A stretch of DNA of 17,518 nucleotides from Tenericutes bacterium ADurb.BinA155 (GTDB lineage: Bacteria; Bacillota_I; Bacilli_A; RFN20; CAG-826), in the NCBI GenBank assembly GCA_002068375.1, contig MVZL01000011.1, positions 1 through 17,518 on the forward strand, written 5' to 3'. Made by a program: the position numbers and the translations under genes. Under the pieces are notes generated by a model. That model saw only the letters and a program-made list of their open reading frames with translations, searched no databases and had not been told where the DNA came from. How positions within the stretch are numbered: position 1 is the stretch's first letter; every line of letters starts with the position of its first letter. Below are positions 1 through 7,702 of the stretch, in pieces.

Positions 1-264
1 AAGATCGCGTTTGCTGACTTTGGTGATGCCACCGCGCTTGCCGAAAACTTCGATTTCATCCGGAGTCATGCCAATAGTGATTTCGCCATCGATGATCCCG
101 ATCGTCGCCGGAATCGCTCCGTTCTCGCGGACGGTCTTTTCAACGAGCAAAGCCGTTTCCACGTTCCGAGGATAGGGCATTCCATGAGAAATAATCGTGC
201 TCTCTAACGCCACGACCGGCTGTCCTTGCTTTAAAGCCTTGGCCACTTCGGGATTAATTTTCAT
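1..264 (-). CDS. psuG: Pseudouridine-5'-phosphate glycosidase, N-terminal part (runs off the left edge)
   Basis: Only the first 88 codons are in the window. PsuG reversibly splits pseudouridine 5'-phosphate into uracil and ribose 5-phosphate in the cytoplasm, in the breakdown of modified RNA nucleosides. The family is recognised by the N-terminal block [16 protein letters not shown] at residues 19-34, followed by [20 protein letters not shown] and a [14 protein letters not shown] stretch; Glu21 in ALEST is the family's conserved acidic residue. The lysine that holds the sugar lies beyond the edge and cannot be checked. The ATG at 262-264 has a strong AGGAGG Shine-Dalgarno site (273-278) with 8 nt spacing. 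The gene overlaps the 3' end of the P-type ATPase gene by 11 nt in another frame, so translation is probably coupled. The usual partner psuK, if present, would lie to the left. The identification is firm; the link to cation transport is unexplained. Confidence 0.92.
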   Translation of the reverse strand, partial: MKINPEVAKALKQGQPVVALESTIISHGMPYPRNVETALLVEKTVRENGAIPATIGIIDGEITIGMTPDEIEVFGKRGGITKVSKRDL

Positions 265-2737
265 TGATACGTCCTCCTGAGCTTTTGCTCGCTATTTTCC
301 GAATTCCCCAATCCACGAGGAAATAGAAACCTGAACAAAGCGTCACGATGGTGAAAGCCACGAGAGAAAAGCCCCAAGTGAGATTCTTCCACGAAAGATT
401 GAGCAACTTAATTGTAGGCACGAAATAGTCGGTAACGAAGAAGCAAATGCCTAAAAGCAGCATCGCGATGAAAAGAACGGTCCGGTAGGAGTTGAAGGGC
501 AAGCAGATTCGGAACAGGACCACATACGATACGGTGGTAAAGGAAATGACCGCTAGGAGAACCGCGGCCTGCGTAATGAGTTCCCGCGAGGTCGCGGAGC
601 AGAAACTGCCGGACCAGAAATAAGAAATAAGATAAGTGAGGACGACCGCGAGAATCTCGGTGAGCCCAGCCGGCAAAGCCTTGACCAAAATATTGCCTAA
701 GAAGGAACCCTTCAACCGTTCTTTCGAGGGCTGAAGCGCCAGGAAGAACGCGGCGACCCCAATCGAAACCCCTTCCCATACCAGCATGTTCTGAGTGGAG
801 AAAGGATAAGCGATCTGGCCGGACCATTGAGTGATTAAGAAGATCACGCTGAGGGTCATGGCAAATAACGTCTTGCTTAAGAATAAGGAACAAGTCCGTT
901 GAAGGTTGTTGATGACGCGACGTCCTTGATCCACCACGGCGGGAAGCTTGGAGAAGTCATTATCGAGCGAAACGAGATAGGAGACGTTCCGGGCCGCTTC
1001 GGCTCCGGAGGCCATCGCGATGGAGCAATCCGCGCTCTTCAAGGCCAAGATATCGTTCACGCCATCTCCGGTCATCGCGACGGTGTGGCCTTGTTTCTTA
1101 TAGGCGTTAATGAGGACTTCCTTTTGTTCCGGAGTGACCCGGCCAAAGACCGTATGATCTTTGGATAAAGCCTCCAACTCGGCGTCGCTTTTACCGGTGC
1201 AGTTCACGTAGTTAGCCCCATTAGGGACTCCAACTTTGACTGCGATTTGTGAGACGGTGATCGGGTTATCGCCTGAAATCACCCGGATTTCGACCCCGTT
1301 ATTTTTGAACCAAGCGATGTTGCTGGCTGCGTCTTCCTTAATATGATCGCTTAAGGAAACTAAAGCGACCAGTTCAAAGGTCCCGTTGATCTTGCCCTCG
1401 CTAATTTGGGTCTTGTTGAAATAGAGACCGAGGACCCGGAAGCCCGCCTTCGTGAGGGAATCGAGTTTCACGTCACCTTCGCGATTATCTTTGGCTTTCA
1501 CAAAGCCCGGGGCTCCAAGGACATAAGTTCCTTCTTTGAAGCTCGCGGCCGAATACTTTAAGGCGCTATCAAAGCAGATAAACGATATCACGTCCTGGCC
1601 ATTTCCATCGGGGTAGTACTTTTTGATCGCCATCGCGGTCGCATTGCTGTCCGCGGTCCCATAGACGATGCCTTGTAAGGCCCGATCAATTTGCTCATCG
1701 GTGAAATCCGAGACGGGATAGATATGCTCGACGTTCATCGAGCCATCGGTGAGGGTTCCGGTTTTATCGAGGCAGAGGACGTCGACCCGGGCGAGCATCT
1801 CAATGCAATAGAGTTCCTGCACCAGCATCCGCTTCCGGGCGAGCAAGATAACCCCGACCGCTAAAGTGAGCGAAGTTAAGAGGTACATTCCGGCCGGGAT
1901 CATTGCCACAAGGGAGCCCGAGGTAGATTGAATGAACCTCTGATAGGAATCCGGATTCGAAAGGTCGGCTTTGGCCGCCCAAGTGATTGTCATGGTGAGG
2001 CCTAAGACGATGGTGATGACTCCAGCGAAAACGAAGATTTGGCCAATCGCGGATTTGATTTCGGATTTCGGCCGGCGGAACGAACTCGCCTTGCCTTCGA
2101 TCGTTTCGGCATAGTTGGCCGCCCCGATCTTTTCGACTCGGACCCGGCAATGGCCTTTGGTCAAAAAGGAGCCGGAAAGGACATGGTCTCCCACCGCTTT
2201 TTCGACCGCGACCGATTCGCCGGTCAATAAGCTTTCATCGCAATGGCAGCTTCCATCAACCAAGACGGCGTCGCTACAAATCTGGTCGCCGGCATCCAGC
2301 TGTAAGATGTCGCCCAGTACCACATCATCGACCGGCAAGGATAAGACGGTCCCATTCCGGACGATTTTCGCTTTCGGGTCGGTCAAGAGACGAAGTCGAT
2401 CGACGAGGTGACGGGCGTGGATATCTTGGATCAAACCGATCGTCATGTTTGCAACCAAAATCACCATGAAAAAATAGGAGGTCGCGGGGAGATGTCCAAA
2501 AAGCATCGCGACAAAAATGATGACCAGCAAGACGTTAAAGAAGTTGAAGACGTTATCGAAAACGATTTGAGCGTAGGATTTGGTGGGGTGCTTCCGGGTT
2601 TTGTTATAGAGGCCTTCTTCTCTCCGGGCTTGGACTTGCTCGGGGGTTAAGCCGTCATTAAAGGAAACGTCGTAACGCGGAGCCGCGGCGATCTTCTCTT
2701 CGAGTGTCTTGTGGGTCAAGGGCAATTTCATACTCAT
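254..2737 (-). CDS. P-type cation-transporting ATPase (CtpE-like, HAD-IC family)
   Basis: An 827-residue membrane pump that uses ATP to move a cation across the cytoplasmic membrane. Visible motifs are TGES at 172-175 (actuator domain), DKTGTLT at 324-330 with Asp324 as the phosphorylated residue, and TGDGVND at 556-562 (hinge of the P domain). Paired hydrophobic segments lie near 60-105 and 230-300, with about six more in the C-terminal 200 residues, giving the usual ten-helix layout. Phrases such as [16 protein letters not shown] and the segment after GVND resemble the CtpE group, for which calcium uptake is reported in mycobacteria; the ion here is not certain (Ca2+, Mg2+ or Mn2+ are possible). 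The helix 4 motif reads PAGM (281-284) instead of the PEGL of calcium pumps. The ATG start overlaps the stop of the upstream ABC transporter gene (ATGA, 4 nt), and the 3' end overlaps psuG by 11 nt, so all three are in one operon. Confidence 0.93.
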   Translation of the reverse strand: MSMKLPLTHKTLEEKIAAAPRYDVSFNDGLTPEQVQARREEGLYNKTRKHPTKSYAQIVFDNVFNFFNVLLVIIFVAMLFGHLPATSYFFMVILVANMTIGLIQDIHARHLVDRLRLLTDPKAKIVRNGTVLSLPVDDVVLGDILQLDAGDQICSDAVLVDGSCHCDESLLTGESVAVEKAVGDHVLSGSFLTKGHCRVRVEKIGAANYAETIEGKASSFRRPKSEIKSAIGQIFVFAGVITIVLGLTMTITWAAKADLSNPDSYQRFIQSTSGSLVAMIPAGMYLLTSLTLAVGVILLARKRMLVQELYCIEMLARVDVLCLDKTGTLTDGSMNVEHIYPVSDFTDEQIDRALQGIVYGTADSNATAMAIKKYYPDGNGQDVISFICFDSALKYSAASFKEGTYVLGAPGFVKAKDNREGDVKLDSLTKAGFRVLGLYFNKTQISEGKINGTFELVALVSLSDHIKEDAASNIAWFKNNGVEIRVISGDNPITVSQIAVKVGVPNGANYVNCTGKSDAELEALSKDHTVFGRVTPEQKEVLINAYKKQGHTVAMTGDGVNDILALKSADCSIAMASGAEAARNVSYLVSLDNDFSKLPAVVDQGRRVINNLQRTCSLFLSKTLFAMTLSVIFLITQWSGQIAYPFSTQNMLVWEGVSIGVAAFFLALQPSKERLKGSFLGNILVKALPAGLTEILAVVLTYLISYFWSGSFCSATSRELITQAAVLLAVISFTTVSYVVLFRICLPFNSYRTVLFIAMLLLGICFFVTDYFVPTIKLLNLSWKNLTWGFSLVAFTIVTLCSGFYFLVDWGIRKIASKSSGGRINEN

Positions 2738-5649
2738 TCACTCCGCAAGCATTCCACCGGGTCCTTCTTCGCGGCAATCCTTGAAGGAATGAAGCCGCTC
2801 ACGAAAGCTAAGACAATCGATAAGGCTAAAAGAAGCAACCCGTGCCATGGATTAAGCTGGGCGATGCTGCTCAGATTGTTTTTCGGATAAAGATGATCCA
2901 AAGTCATATTGATCGGGATGCAGGCGATGTAGGTGAACGCAATGCCAATCACCCCCGCCACGAACCCGGTGATGATACATTCCGCTTCAAAGAGGCGGCC
3001 GACGTCTTTCTTTCGGGCGCCGCAAGCCCTTAAGACACCGATCTCTTTGGTCCGTTCGATTACGGAAACGTAGGTGATGATCGCGGTCATGACGGAAGAG
3101 ACCACCAGCGAGATTGAGGCGAAGACGATGAGGACTGAGGAGATTACATCGATCATCGTGCCTAGGGACGATGTGAAAGTATTCATCACATCGGTGTAAA
3201 CGATCTGATCATCGGGGTTAGAAATGTTGTCGTTATAGGCATCGAGGTAGGCCCGTAACTTGTTTTTGGTGGTGAGGGATGCTGGGAAAATAAGGACCGA
3301 GGACACCACGGCATACGAGGAATAATAGGCTAAGCAGTTCAGTAGACCTTCGTTATAGAAATCAGGGCTCCCTAAGAGAGCGAGCCAGCCGGTGTAATCG
3401 TCCGGCTGCGGGACGGTCGAAGTATCGAACGAAGTTCCGGTCGCGTGGCACATCGCTAAATAATAGGAGACGGAAGTATAAGGATAGATGTAGTCATAAG
3501 CCAAATAGAAACGATAGACCCCATTGAAGGCCCCAAGAATCGTCGTGGTCGAAAGGTCGGAGGTCTTGCCGCTAAGGACTTTGATCATGTCGGTGGTGTT
3601 AGCCTGGAGCAAAGCGATGCCATCATCGCTCGCGGTGGATCCATCTTCCTTATAGAGGCGCGGAATGAAGTAGTTTTGCTTCTGCAAGGCGGCTAAAGCG
3701 GCACCCGGCTGCCCCGCTTCCGAGTCTTTGGCCATGATGTCTTTCAAGGAAGAAAGGTAGCCAATCGAAGAGGGCATTAAGGAAATATAGCTATCCGGAG
3801 CCGGCCGGAGCACCCCCACAATCTTGGTCGTAATCGGGTTATAGACGCCATCGTTATCCCAGCAATCCTCATTGGAAGCGGGCCCTTCATAGCAAGAAAT
3901 CGTCTTGGTGGTCGCGACTTTGGTAAAGTCCATTTCGGCCGCGGTTCCGGGGGCGAGGGCAACTTTGTTCGTTGGATCGCTCGCATCGTATTTCTTTAAA
4001 GTCCACGCGGCGTAATCCTTAGTCACGGGTTGATTGTTTTGGACCTGATAGAAGTCGGAATTACGGTAGCATTTGTAGGTCTTGTAGGCGGTATCGCCAT
4101 CTCCATCATAAACAATATCGGAGAAAGCAATGGTCGCCCCATGGCTCGTGGTGTCGCTATTAAGGATCCCGACCCGCTTTAAGGTGGAGAGATCGACTTG
4201 GTTATATTTATCGACGATGAGGACCATCTCGTCCGCGGCTTTCGGGGCCCGGCCATAGATCACATCGTATTTATCGTCGGCGAAGATCTCGTGCATCACC
4301 GTGGTCGGAAGCGAGGTCGCGGAAGAAACCAAGCTCGACATCGAACCGGCGGATTTATATTGGTTGATCCGAAGAATCGAATCTTTGGTGCCGTCGTTGG
4401 TGAGGAAATGGAAGTCGAGACCATCGCGGTTATAAATGATGTCTGAGGCTAAACCTTGGTGGGCTTTATCTCCCGAATTGGGCAAGCATTTGCTGATGTA
4501 ATTAAAGTAGGTTTGATCGTATTTGTTCCGATGGGTGATATAGGCCACAGACGAGTCATCATAAATATGAACGTCGGTGGTGTCAGGATAGGGGGTATCG
4601 TTGTTGACGTAAGCCGAGGTGTAGTTATAGATGGTTGGGGCAACGACAATCGGAACCGATCCCGCCACATCGGTTTCGACGTTATCGACGTAGAGGGTAA
4701 AGCCATTGCGGGTCGCCAAAACCAGGGCGACTCCGATAATGCCAAAAGAGCAGGCGACCGCCGTGAGGACGGTCCGACCTTTTTTCGTCAAAACATTGCG
4801 GAACGAGGATTTCAAAGCAGTCCAGAACGACATCGAGGTTTTCTTTTGATCGACCCGGGCCGATTCGGGGGCTTTCTGGGCGTTATCATGAACAACCGGA
4901 CTTAACGAAGCGGCTGGGGTCGGGGCAAACCGAGCAAACGAAGCCGGAGCGCCATAAGCTTTGAAGGAAGCCGTCACTTTCGAAAGATCGCTGATGACAT
5001 TGCCATCTTTCATCTCGACGATGCGATCGGAGTATTGTTTGGCGAGTTCGCGGTTATGAGTCACCATGATGACGCACCGCTCCTGGCCCACTTCTTTAAT
5101 CAGATCAAGAACCTGAACCGAGGTTTTGCTATCGAGAGCGCCGGTCGGTTCATCAGCCAAAATGATTTCGGGGTCATTGACCAAGGCTCGGGCAATCGCG
5201 ACCCGTTGCATCTGGCCGCCCGAAAGCTGAGAAGGTTTCTTATCAAGGATGTCGCCCAAGCCGACTTTCTCCAGAACCGCTTTTGCTTTGGCGGTCCTTT
5301 CCTGCTTTTTCGCACCATTCAAGGTCAAAGAAATCTCGACGTTTTGAATCACGGTGAAATGGGGGATGAGGTTATAGGATTGGAACACAAAGCCGATCCG
5401 CTTATTGCGGTAGCTATCCCAATCGCGATCTTTAAAATCTTTAGTCGAACGTCCATCGATCAGTAGGTCGCCCGAGGTGTAATGATCCAGACCGCCAATA
5501 ATGTTCAATAAAGTCGTCTTGCCGCAGCCGGAAGGACCCAAGATTGCCACGAAGCCTTTATCGGGGAAAGTTAAATTGATGTCATGCAGGGCCGGAAACG
5601 GCTTTTTATCGACCAAATAATCTTTATGGATGTGCCGGAGCTCTAACAT
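2734..5649 (-). CDS. MacB-like ABC transporter with fused ATPase and FtsX-type permease
   Basis: A 971-residue single-chain half transporter. Residues 1-220 are the ATPase: Walker [10 protein letters not shown] (38-46), Q-loop Gln90, signature LSGGQ (142-146), Walker [12 protein letters not shown] with Asp166 and Glu167, and switch His198. A Pro/Ala/Ser-rich linker (230-270) leads to transmembrane helix 1 (about 293-314), then an extracytoplasmic domain of about 520 residues, far larger than the usual MacB periplasmic domain. The C-terminus is an FtsX core with helices near 834-860, 893-913 and 937-954 and the conserved coupling segment [14 protein letters not shown] (865-878). MacB-type proteins form dimers and drive work outside the membrane (toxin, peptide or lipoprotein handling) rather than moving a solute through a pore; the substrate is unknown. 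No Shine-Dalgarno site precedes the ATG, which directly follows six C residues. The start is supported by the N-terminus [11 protein letters not shown], typical of the family. It is first in an operon with the P-type ATPase and psuG. Confidence 0.93.
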   Translation of the reverse strand: MLELRHIHKDYLVDKKPFPALHDINLTFPDKGFVAILGPSGCGKTTLLNIIGGLDHYTSGDLLIDGRSTKDFKDRDWDSYRNKRIGFVFQSYNLIPHFTVIQNVEISLTLNGAKKQERTAKAKAVLEKVGLGDILDKKPSQLSGGQMQRVAIARALVNDPEIILADEPTGALDSKTSVQVLDLIKEVGQERCVIMVTHNRELAKQYSDRIVEMKDGNVISDLSKVTASFKAYGAPASFARFAPTPAASLSPVVHDNAQKAPESARVDQKKTSMSFWTALKSSFRNVLTKKGRTVLTAVACSFGIIGVALVLATRNGFTLYVDNVETDVAGSVPIVVAPTIYNYTSAYVNNDTPYPDTTDVHIYDDSSVAYITHRNKYDQTYFNYISKCLPNSGDKAHQGLASDIIYNRDGLDFHFLTNDGTKDSILRINQYKSAGSMSSLVSSATSLPTTVMHEIFADDKYDVIYGRAPKAADEMVLIVDKYNQVDLSTLKRVGILNSDTTSHGATIAFSDIVYDGDGDTAYKTYKCYRNSDFYQVQNNQPVTKDYAAWTLKKYDASDPTNKVALAPGTAAEMDFTKVATTKTISCYEGPASNEDCWDNDGVYNPITTKIVGVLRPAPDSYISLMPSSIGYLSSLKDIMAKDSEAGQPGAALAALQKQNYFIPRLYKEDGSTASDDGIALLQANTTDMIKVLSGKTSDLSTTTILGAFNGVYRFYLAYDYIYPYTSVSYYLAMCHATGTSFDTSTVPQPDDYTGWLALLGSPDFYNEGLLNCLAYYSSYAVVSSVLIFPASLTTKNKLRAYLDAYNDNISNPDDQIVYTDVMNTFTSSLGTMIDVISSVLIVFASISLVVSSVMTAIITYVSVIERTKEIGVLRACGARKKDVGRLFEAECIITGFVAGVIGIAFTYIACIPINMTLDHLYPKNNLSSIAQLNPWHGLLLLALSIVLAFVSGFIPSRIAAKKDPVECLRSE

Positions 5650-5660
5650 GGGGGGACCGT

Positions 5661-5683
5661 TCTTTAATATACCATATTAAAGA
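5661..5683. promoter_or_regulatory. Perfect 23-bp dyad, likely operator of the ABC transporter operon
   Basis: Two perfect 10-bp inverted arms, TCTTTAATAT and ATATTAAAGA, are separated by ACC. The dyad lies 11 bp upstream of the ABC transporter ATG. Read on the minus strand it contains TGGTATATT, an extended -10 box (TATATT at 5666-5671), so a bound dimer would block that promoter. The element is AT-rich inside a more balanced region. A transcriptional operator is the simplest reading; the binding protein is unknown. Confidence 0.6.
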
Positions 5684-5695
5684 CCTCTTTCTATC

Positions 5696-5701
5696 ATTAT
5701 A
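5696..5701 (-). promoter_or_regulatory. Candidate -10 box (TATAAT) upstream of the ABC transporter operon
   Basis: On the minus strand the sequence reads TATAAT, an exact consensus -10 box, 47 bp before the ABC transporter ATG and just upstream of the 23-bp dyad. The best -35 match (TTGTCG at 5722-5727) is 20 bp away, which is too far for a good promoter. It may be used instead of, or together with, the extended -10 inside the dyad. Confidence 0.4.
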
Positions 5702-5768
5702 ATTTCACCTTTTTTATACACCGACAAAAAAGCGCGATGCGGTCGAACGAAAACGTCTTTATAGGATT

Positions 5769-7010
5769 TTAGAAAGTGAAATCTTCACTATGAGCGGCTC
5801 GGAAGTGAGAGGCATCGACCTTGGTTCCGGTGAAAGAGCTGAGACTGGCATCGCGAGAATAACTTGCTTGCTCGACGGTTTCGGTGAGGATCCGTTCCGC
5901 TCCACTTCCAATCTGGGAAGAGGTGTACTCCCGGGAAGAATAGGAAACGATGCTTGGCCCTTTGGTCACAAAGCTGAATTCGGTACCATAACGGTTTACT
6001 TCATCATCGGTGGTAACCGTCGTGTTTTGGTCATTCGTCGAAGCCTTAATCGATTTGAAGGAAACCGTGATGCCTTTAGTTCCACTATCATCCGTGCTGA
6101 CCGCATTTAAGGAATAGTAACTGCCATCGCTCGTCGGCAAAGCGGCGATCCCACTGGCGTCATCGTACTTGCTCACCGCATTAAAGAGTTGCTGGAAGCT
6201 ACTACCAATCGCCGAAGAATTCGCGAGACGAAGGCTCGTTTGATAAAGATCGTGGGAATAACTATGACCCACATAATAATTGTAGGAAGAAAGATCAACG
6301 GTTCGGGCGGTCCCGCCTACGATTTTCTTGCCCTGATCAAAGGAGAACGCCAGGGTGATTTTGTTGGTGAAATCGCAATATCCATCTCGAGTGAGTTGGG
6401 AAACACCGCTTTTCGCCTGTTTCACGATGGACTTGGTGCCGTTATGGTCGAAATCTTGGTAGGAATCTTCGGCGTAGGCGACCGGACCATCCACCAAAAG
6501 GGAATCGGTCGCTTCATAACGGCTTAGTGTTTTTGTCCGGGTGGTCGTGTGATCAAATAAGGTCGTGCTGTCATACCAATCGAGGACCCCCGCGGTGCCG
6601 TAATCGACTTTATCGAGGTAGGAATAATCCATCTTATTCGGATAGATATCCGCGGTTCCGGCGGTTGAGAAAATCGCAAGGATGTCGTTCAGGCTTCCTC
6701 GCTCATAGTAGGTCGAAAGATCACTTGTTTTCGGGGTCAAAACCCTCTCGTAGATTCCATTAGCCAAAACATAATAAGCTTTGGAAGTCGAAATCGCAGT
6801 GTCGGTCGTTTTAGCGTATTGGACCCGAAGGTCGCTAAACTTCGCTTCGTAATCGCTTAAGGTCGTGCCCGCCTCGAAAGAAAAGGGCGAATCGACCAAA
6901 CAGAATGAAGAATAATCAAAACTAGGAAGGGACGATTGCTTCTTGTCTCCACAGGAAGTAAGAAGCAAGGCCGAGGCTCCGAGCAAGACGATTCGAGCGG
7001 CGTTCTTCAT
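5769..7010 (-). CDS. Lipoprotein of unknown function
   Basis: A 413-residue predicted lipoprotein. The start is the ATG at 7008-7010, giving MKNAARIVLLGASALLLTSC: a basic N-terminus, a hydrophobic core and the lipobox LTSC with lipidated Cys20. A longer reading from 7076 would bury this signal peptide and run into tadA, so it is rejected. The mature part is hydrophilic, rich in Ser, Thr, Asp and Tyr, with no transmembrane helix and no family I recognise. It is therefore anchored on the outer face of the membrane, perhaps binding or sensing something. The Shine-Dalgarno site is weak (AAAG), and the gene begins 16 nt after the tadA stop, so it probably shares the SRP RNA-tadA transcript. The downstream ABC transporter has a very large extracytoplasmic domain; a functional link is possible but unproven. 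No convincing terminator hairpin follows, only a T-run near 5725-5730. Confidence 0.8.
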   Translation of the reverse strand: MKNAARIVLLGASALLLTSCGDKKQSSLPSFDYSSFCLVDSPFSFEAGTTLSDYEAKFSDLRVQYAKTTDTAISTSKAYYVLANGIYERVLTPKTSDLSTYYERGSLNDILAIFSTAGTADIYPNKMDYSYLDKVDYGTAGVLDWYDSTTLFDHTTTRTKTLSRYEATDSLLVDGPVAYAEDSYQDFDHNGTKSIVKQAKSGVSQLTRDGYCDFTNKITLAFSFDQGKKIVGGTARTVDLSSYNYYVGHSYSHDLYQTSLRLANSSAIGSSFQQLFNAVSKYDDASGIAALPTSDGSYYSLNAVSTDDSGTKGITVSFKSIKASTNDQNTTVTTDDEVNRYGTEFSFVTKGPSIVSYSSREYTSSQIGSGAERILTETVEQASYSRDASLSSFTGTKVDASHFRAAHSEDFTF

Positions 7011-7026
7011 GATCTTTATTTTGGCA

Positions 7027-7479
7027 TTATTTACGCTGGCTAGCAAAGAAAGACGAAAGGAGCTGTTCCGATTCATCCTTTAGGATGCCTTTATTGATGA
7101 GAGGATGGGATTCCGCTTTCGGATCATCGAAAACATAGAAATTCGATGTCACGGCCCCCTTCTTTAGGTCGTCCGCGCCATAAACAAGACGAGTGATCCG
7201 ACTCTGCATAATTGCCCCAGAACACATGAGGCAAGGCTCCAAAGTCACATAGAGAGCGCAACCGGAAAGATCCCATTTGCCCAAGCTTTTCGCCGCAGCC
7301 TTCAAGGCCTCGATTTCGGCGTGGCTTGAAATATCGAGTTTTGCTTCGCGGTGGTTACGGCCTTTCCCAATCACCCGGTCACCCAAAACGACCACCGCTC
7401 CGACCGGGACTTCGCCTTCGCTCGCGGCTTTGTTCGCTTCCGCTAAAGCGAGATTCATATAAAGATGATCTTGATCCAT
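7027..7479 (-). CDS. tadA: tRNA-specific adenosine deaminase
   Basis: TadA converts adenosine 34 to inosine in the anticodon of tRNA-Arg(ACG) so that it can read CGU, CGC and CGA; it works as a cytoplasmic homodimer with zinc. The 150-residue protein shows the deaminase zinc motifs HAE (residues 53-55, with Glu55 as proton shuttle) and PCLMC (82-86, Cys83 and Cys86 as zinc ligands), plus the typical EVPVGAVVV strand near 23-31 and RITRLVYGADDLKKGA. The length matches the family. I choose the ATG at 7477-7479 (MDQDHLYMN): the GTG at 7495-7497 lies inside the 3' stem of the SRP RNA and would add only a poorly conserved VYYYL stretch. There is no clear Shine-Dalgarno site. The gene directly follows the SRP RNA gene on the same strand; Bacillota commonly keep tadA and this RNA side by side. 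Confidence 0.95.
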   Translation of the reverse strand: MDQDHLYMNLALAEANKAASEGEVPVGAVVVLGDRVIGKGRNHREAKLDISSHAEIEALKAAAKSLGKWDLSGCALYVTLEPCLMCSGAIMQSRITRLVYGADDLKKGAVTSNFYVFDDPKAESHPLINKGILKDESEQLLSSFFASQRK

Positions 7480-7490
7480 AAGGTAATAAT

Positions 7491-7572
7491 AAACCACCGC
7501 ACAAGGGCAATAGGCTTAAGGCTGCTTGGTTCCCCACCTGACCTGGTTCGCAAATCGTCCTTCGCGATGGCG
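7491..7572 (-). ncRNA. ffs: Signal recognition particle RNA, small 4.5S type
   Basis: The RNA that binds the Ffh protein and targets nascent membrane proteins. On the minus strand (7543-7520) the conserved domain IV hairpin reads GGTCAGG, TGG, loop GGAA, CCA, AGCAGCC. Compared with the E. coli core (GGTCAGG, TCC, GGAA, GGA, AGCAGCC), all conserved internal-loop bases are kept while the terminal stem changed from UCC/GGA to UGG/CCA, which keeps pairing: a compensatory change that strongly supports the call. An outer stem pairs CCATCGC (7570-7564) with GCGGTGG (7500-7494), and AAGG/CCTT extends it inside. The RNA is about 80 nt, so it lacks the Alu domain found in Bacillus, as in Mollicutes. 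The exact ends are estimated: the 5' end from the promoter, the 3' end from the closing stem and following U-rich stretch. Confidence 0.93.
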
Positions 7573-7577
7573 TTGTT

Positions 7578-7586
7578 ATTATACCA
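7578..7586 (-). promoter_or_regulatory. Extended -10 promoter of the SRP RNA gene
   Basis: On the minus strand the sequence reads TGGTATAAT: a consensus -10 box TATAAT (7583-7578) with the TGn extension, which can replace a -35 box. Transcription would start near 7571-7572, exactly at the outer stem of the SRP RNA. It probably also drives tadA and the lipoprotein. No good -35 sequence is visible. Confidence 0.75.
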
Positions 7587-7672
7587 AAGGATAGGAAGAA
7601 CAGGAGTCTTTGTTCATGAGAATCAATTTTTGCTTCTCCTAAAGAAAACCGCCGTGATTCCTACTACTCATC

Positions 7673-7691
7673 TTTAGGGAAAAACTCTAAA
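7673..7691 (+). promoter_or_regulatory. Small hairpin just upstream of the double-HTH regulator gene
   Basis: TTTAGGG (7673-7679) and CTCTAAA (7685-7691) pair over 7 bp with one G-U pair and an AAAAA loop, 11 nt before the ATG at 7703. It could be an operator half-site pair for self-regulation or an RNA structure near the start codon. A weak TAAAAT -10-like box (7688-7693) overlaps it. The Shine-Dalgarno candidate AGGG sits unusually close to the ATG. The remainder of 7587-7672 shows nothing clear. Confidence 0.25.
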
Positions 7692-7702
7692 ATCGTAGGG
7701 AT

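Noticed and set aside
4456..4905. A 149-codon plus-strand open frame opposite the ABC transporter gene
   Set aside because: It is antisense to a continuous coding region, lacks a ribosome site and gives an unstructured Gly/Arg/Asp-rich product.
5715..5760. Terminator after the lipoprotein gene
   Set aside because: There is a T-run on the minus strand (5730-5725) after GC-rich sequence, but no stable hairpin can be drawn before it.
7011..7076. Longer N-terminus for the lipoprotein
   Set aside because: It overlaps tadA and would put the signal peptide inside the protein.
7480..7497. GTG start for tadA six codons upstream
   Set aside because: It lies in the 3' stem of the SRP RNA and adds a stretch not typical of TadA; the ATG at 7479 begins the conserved protein.
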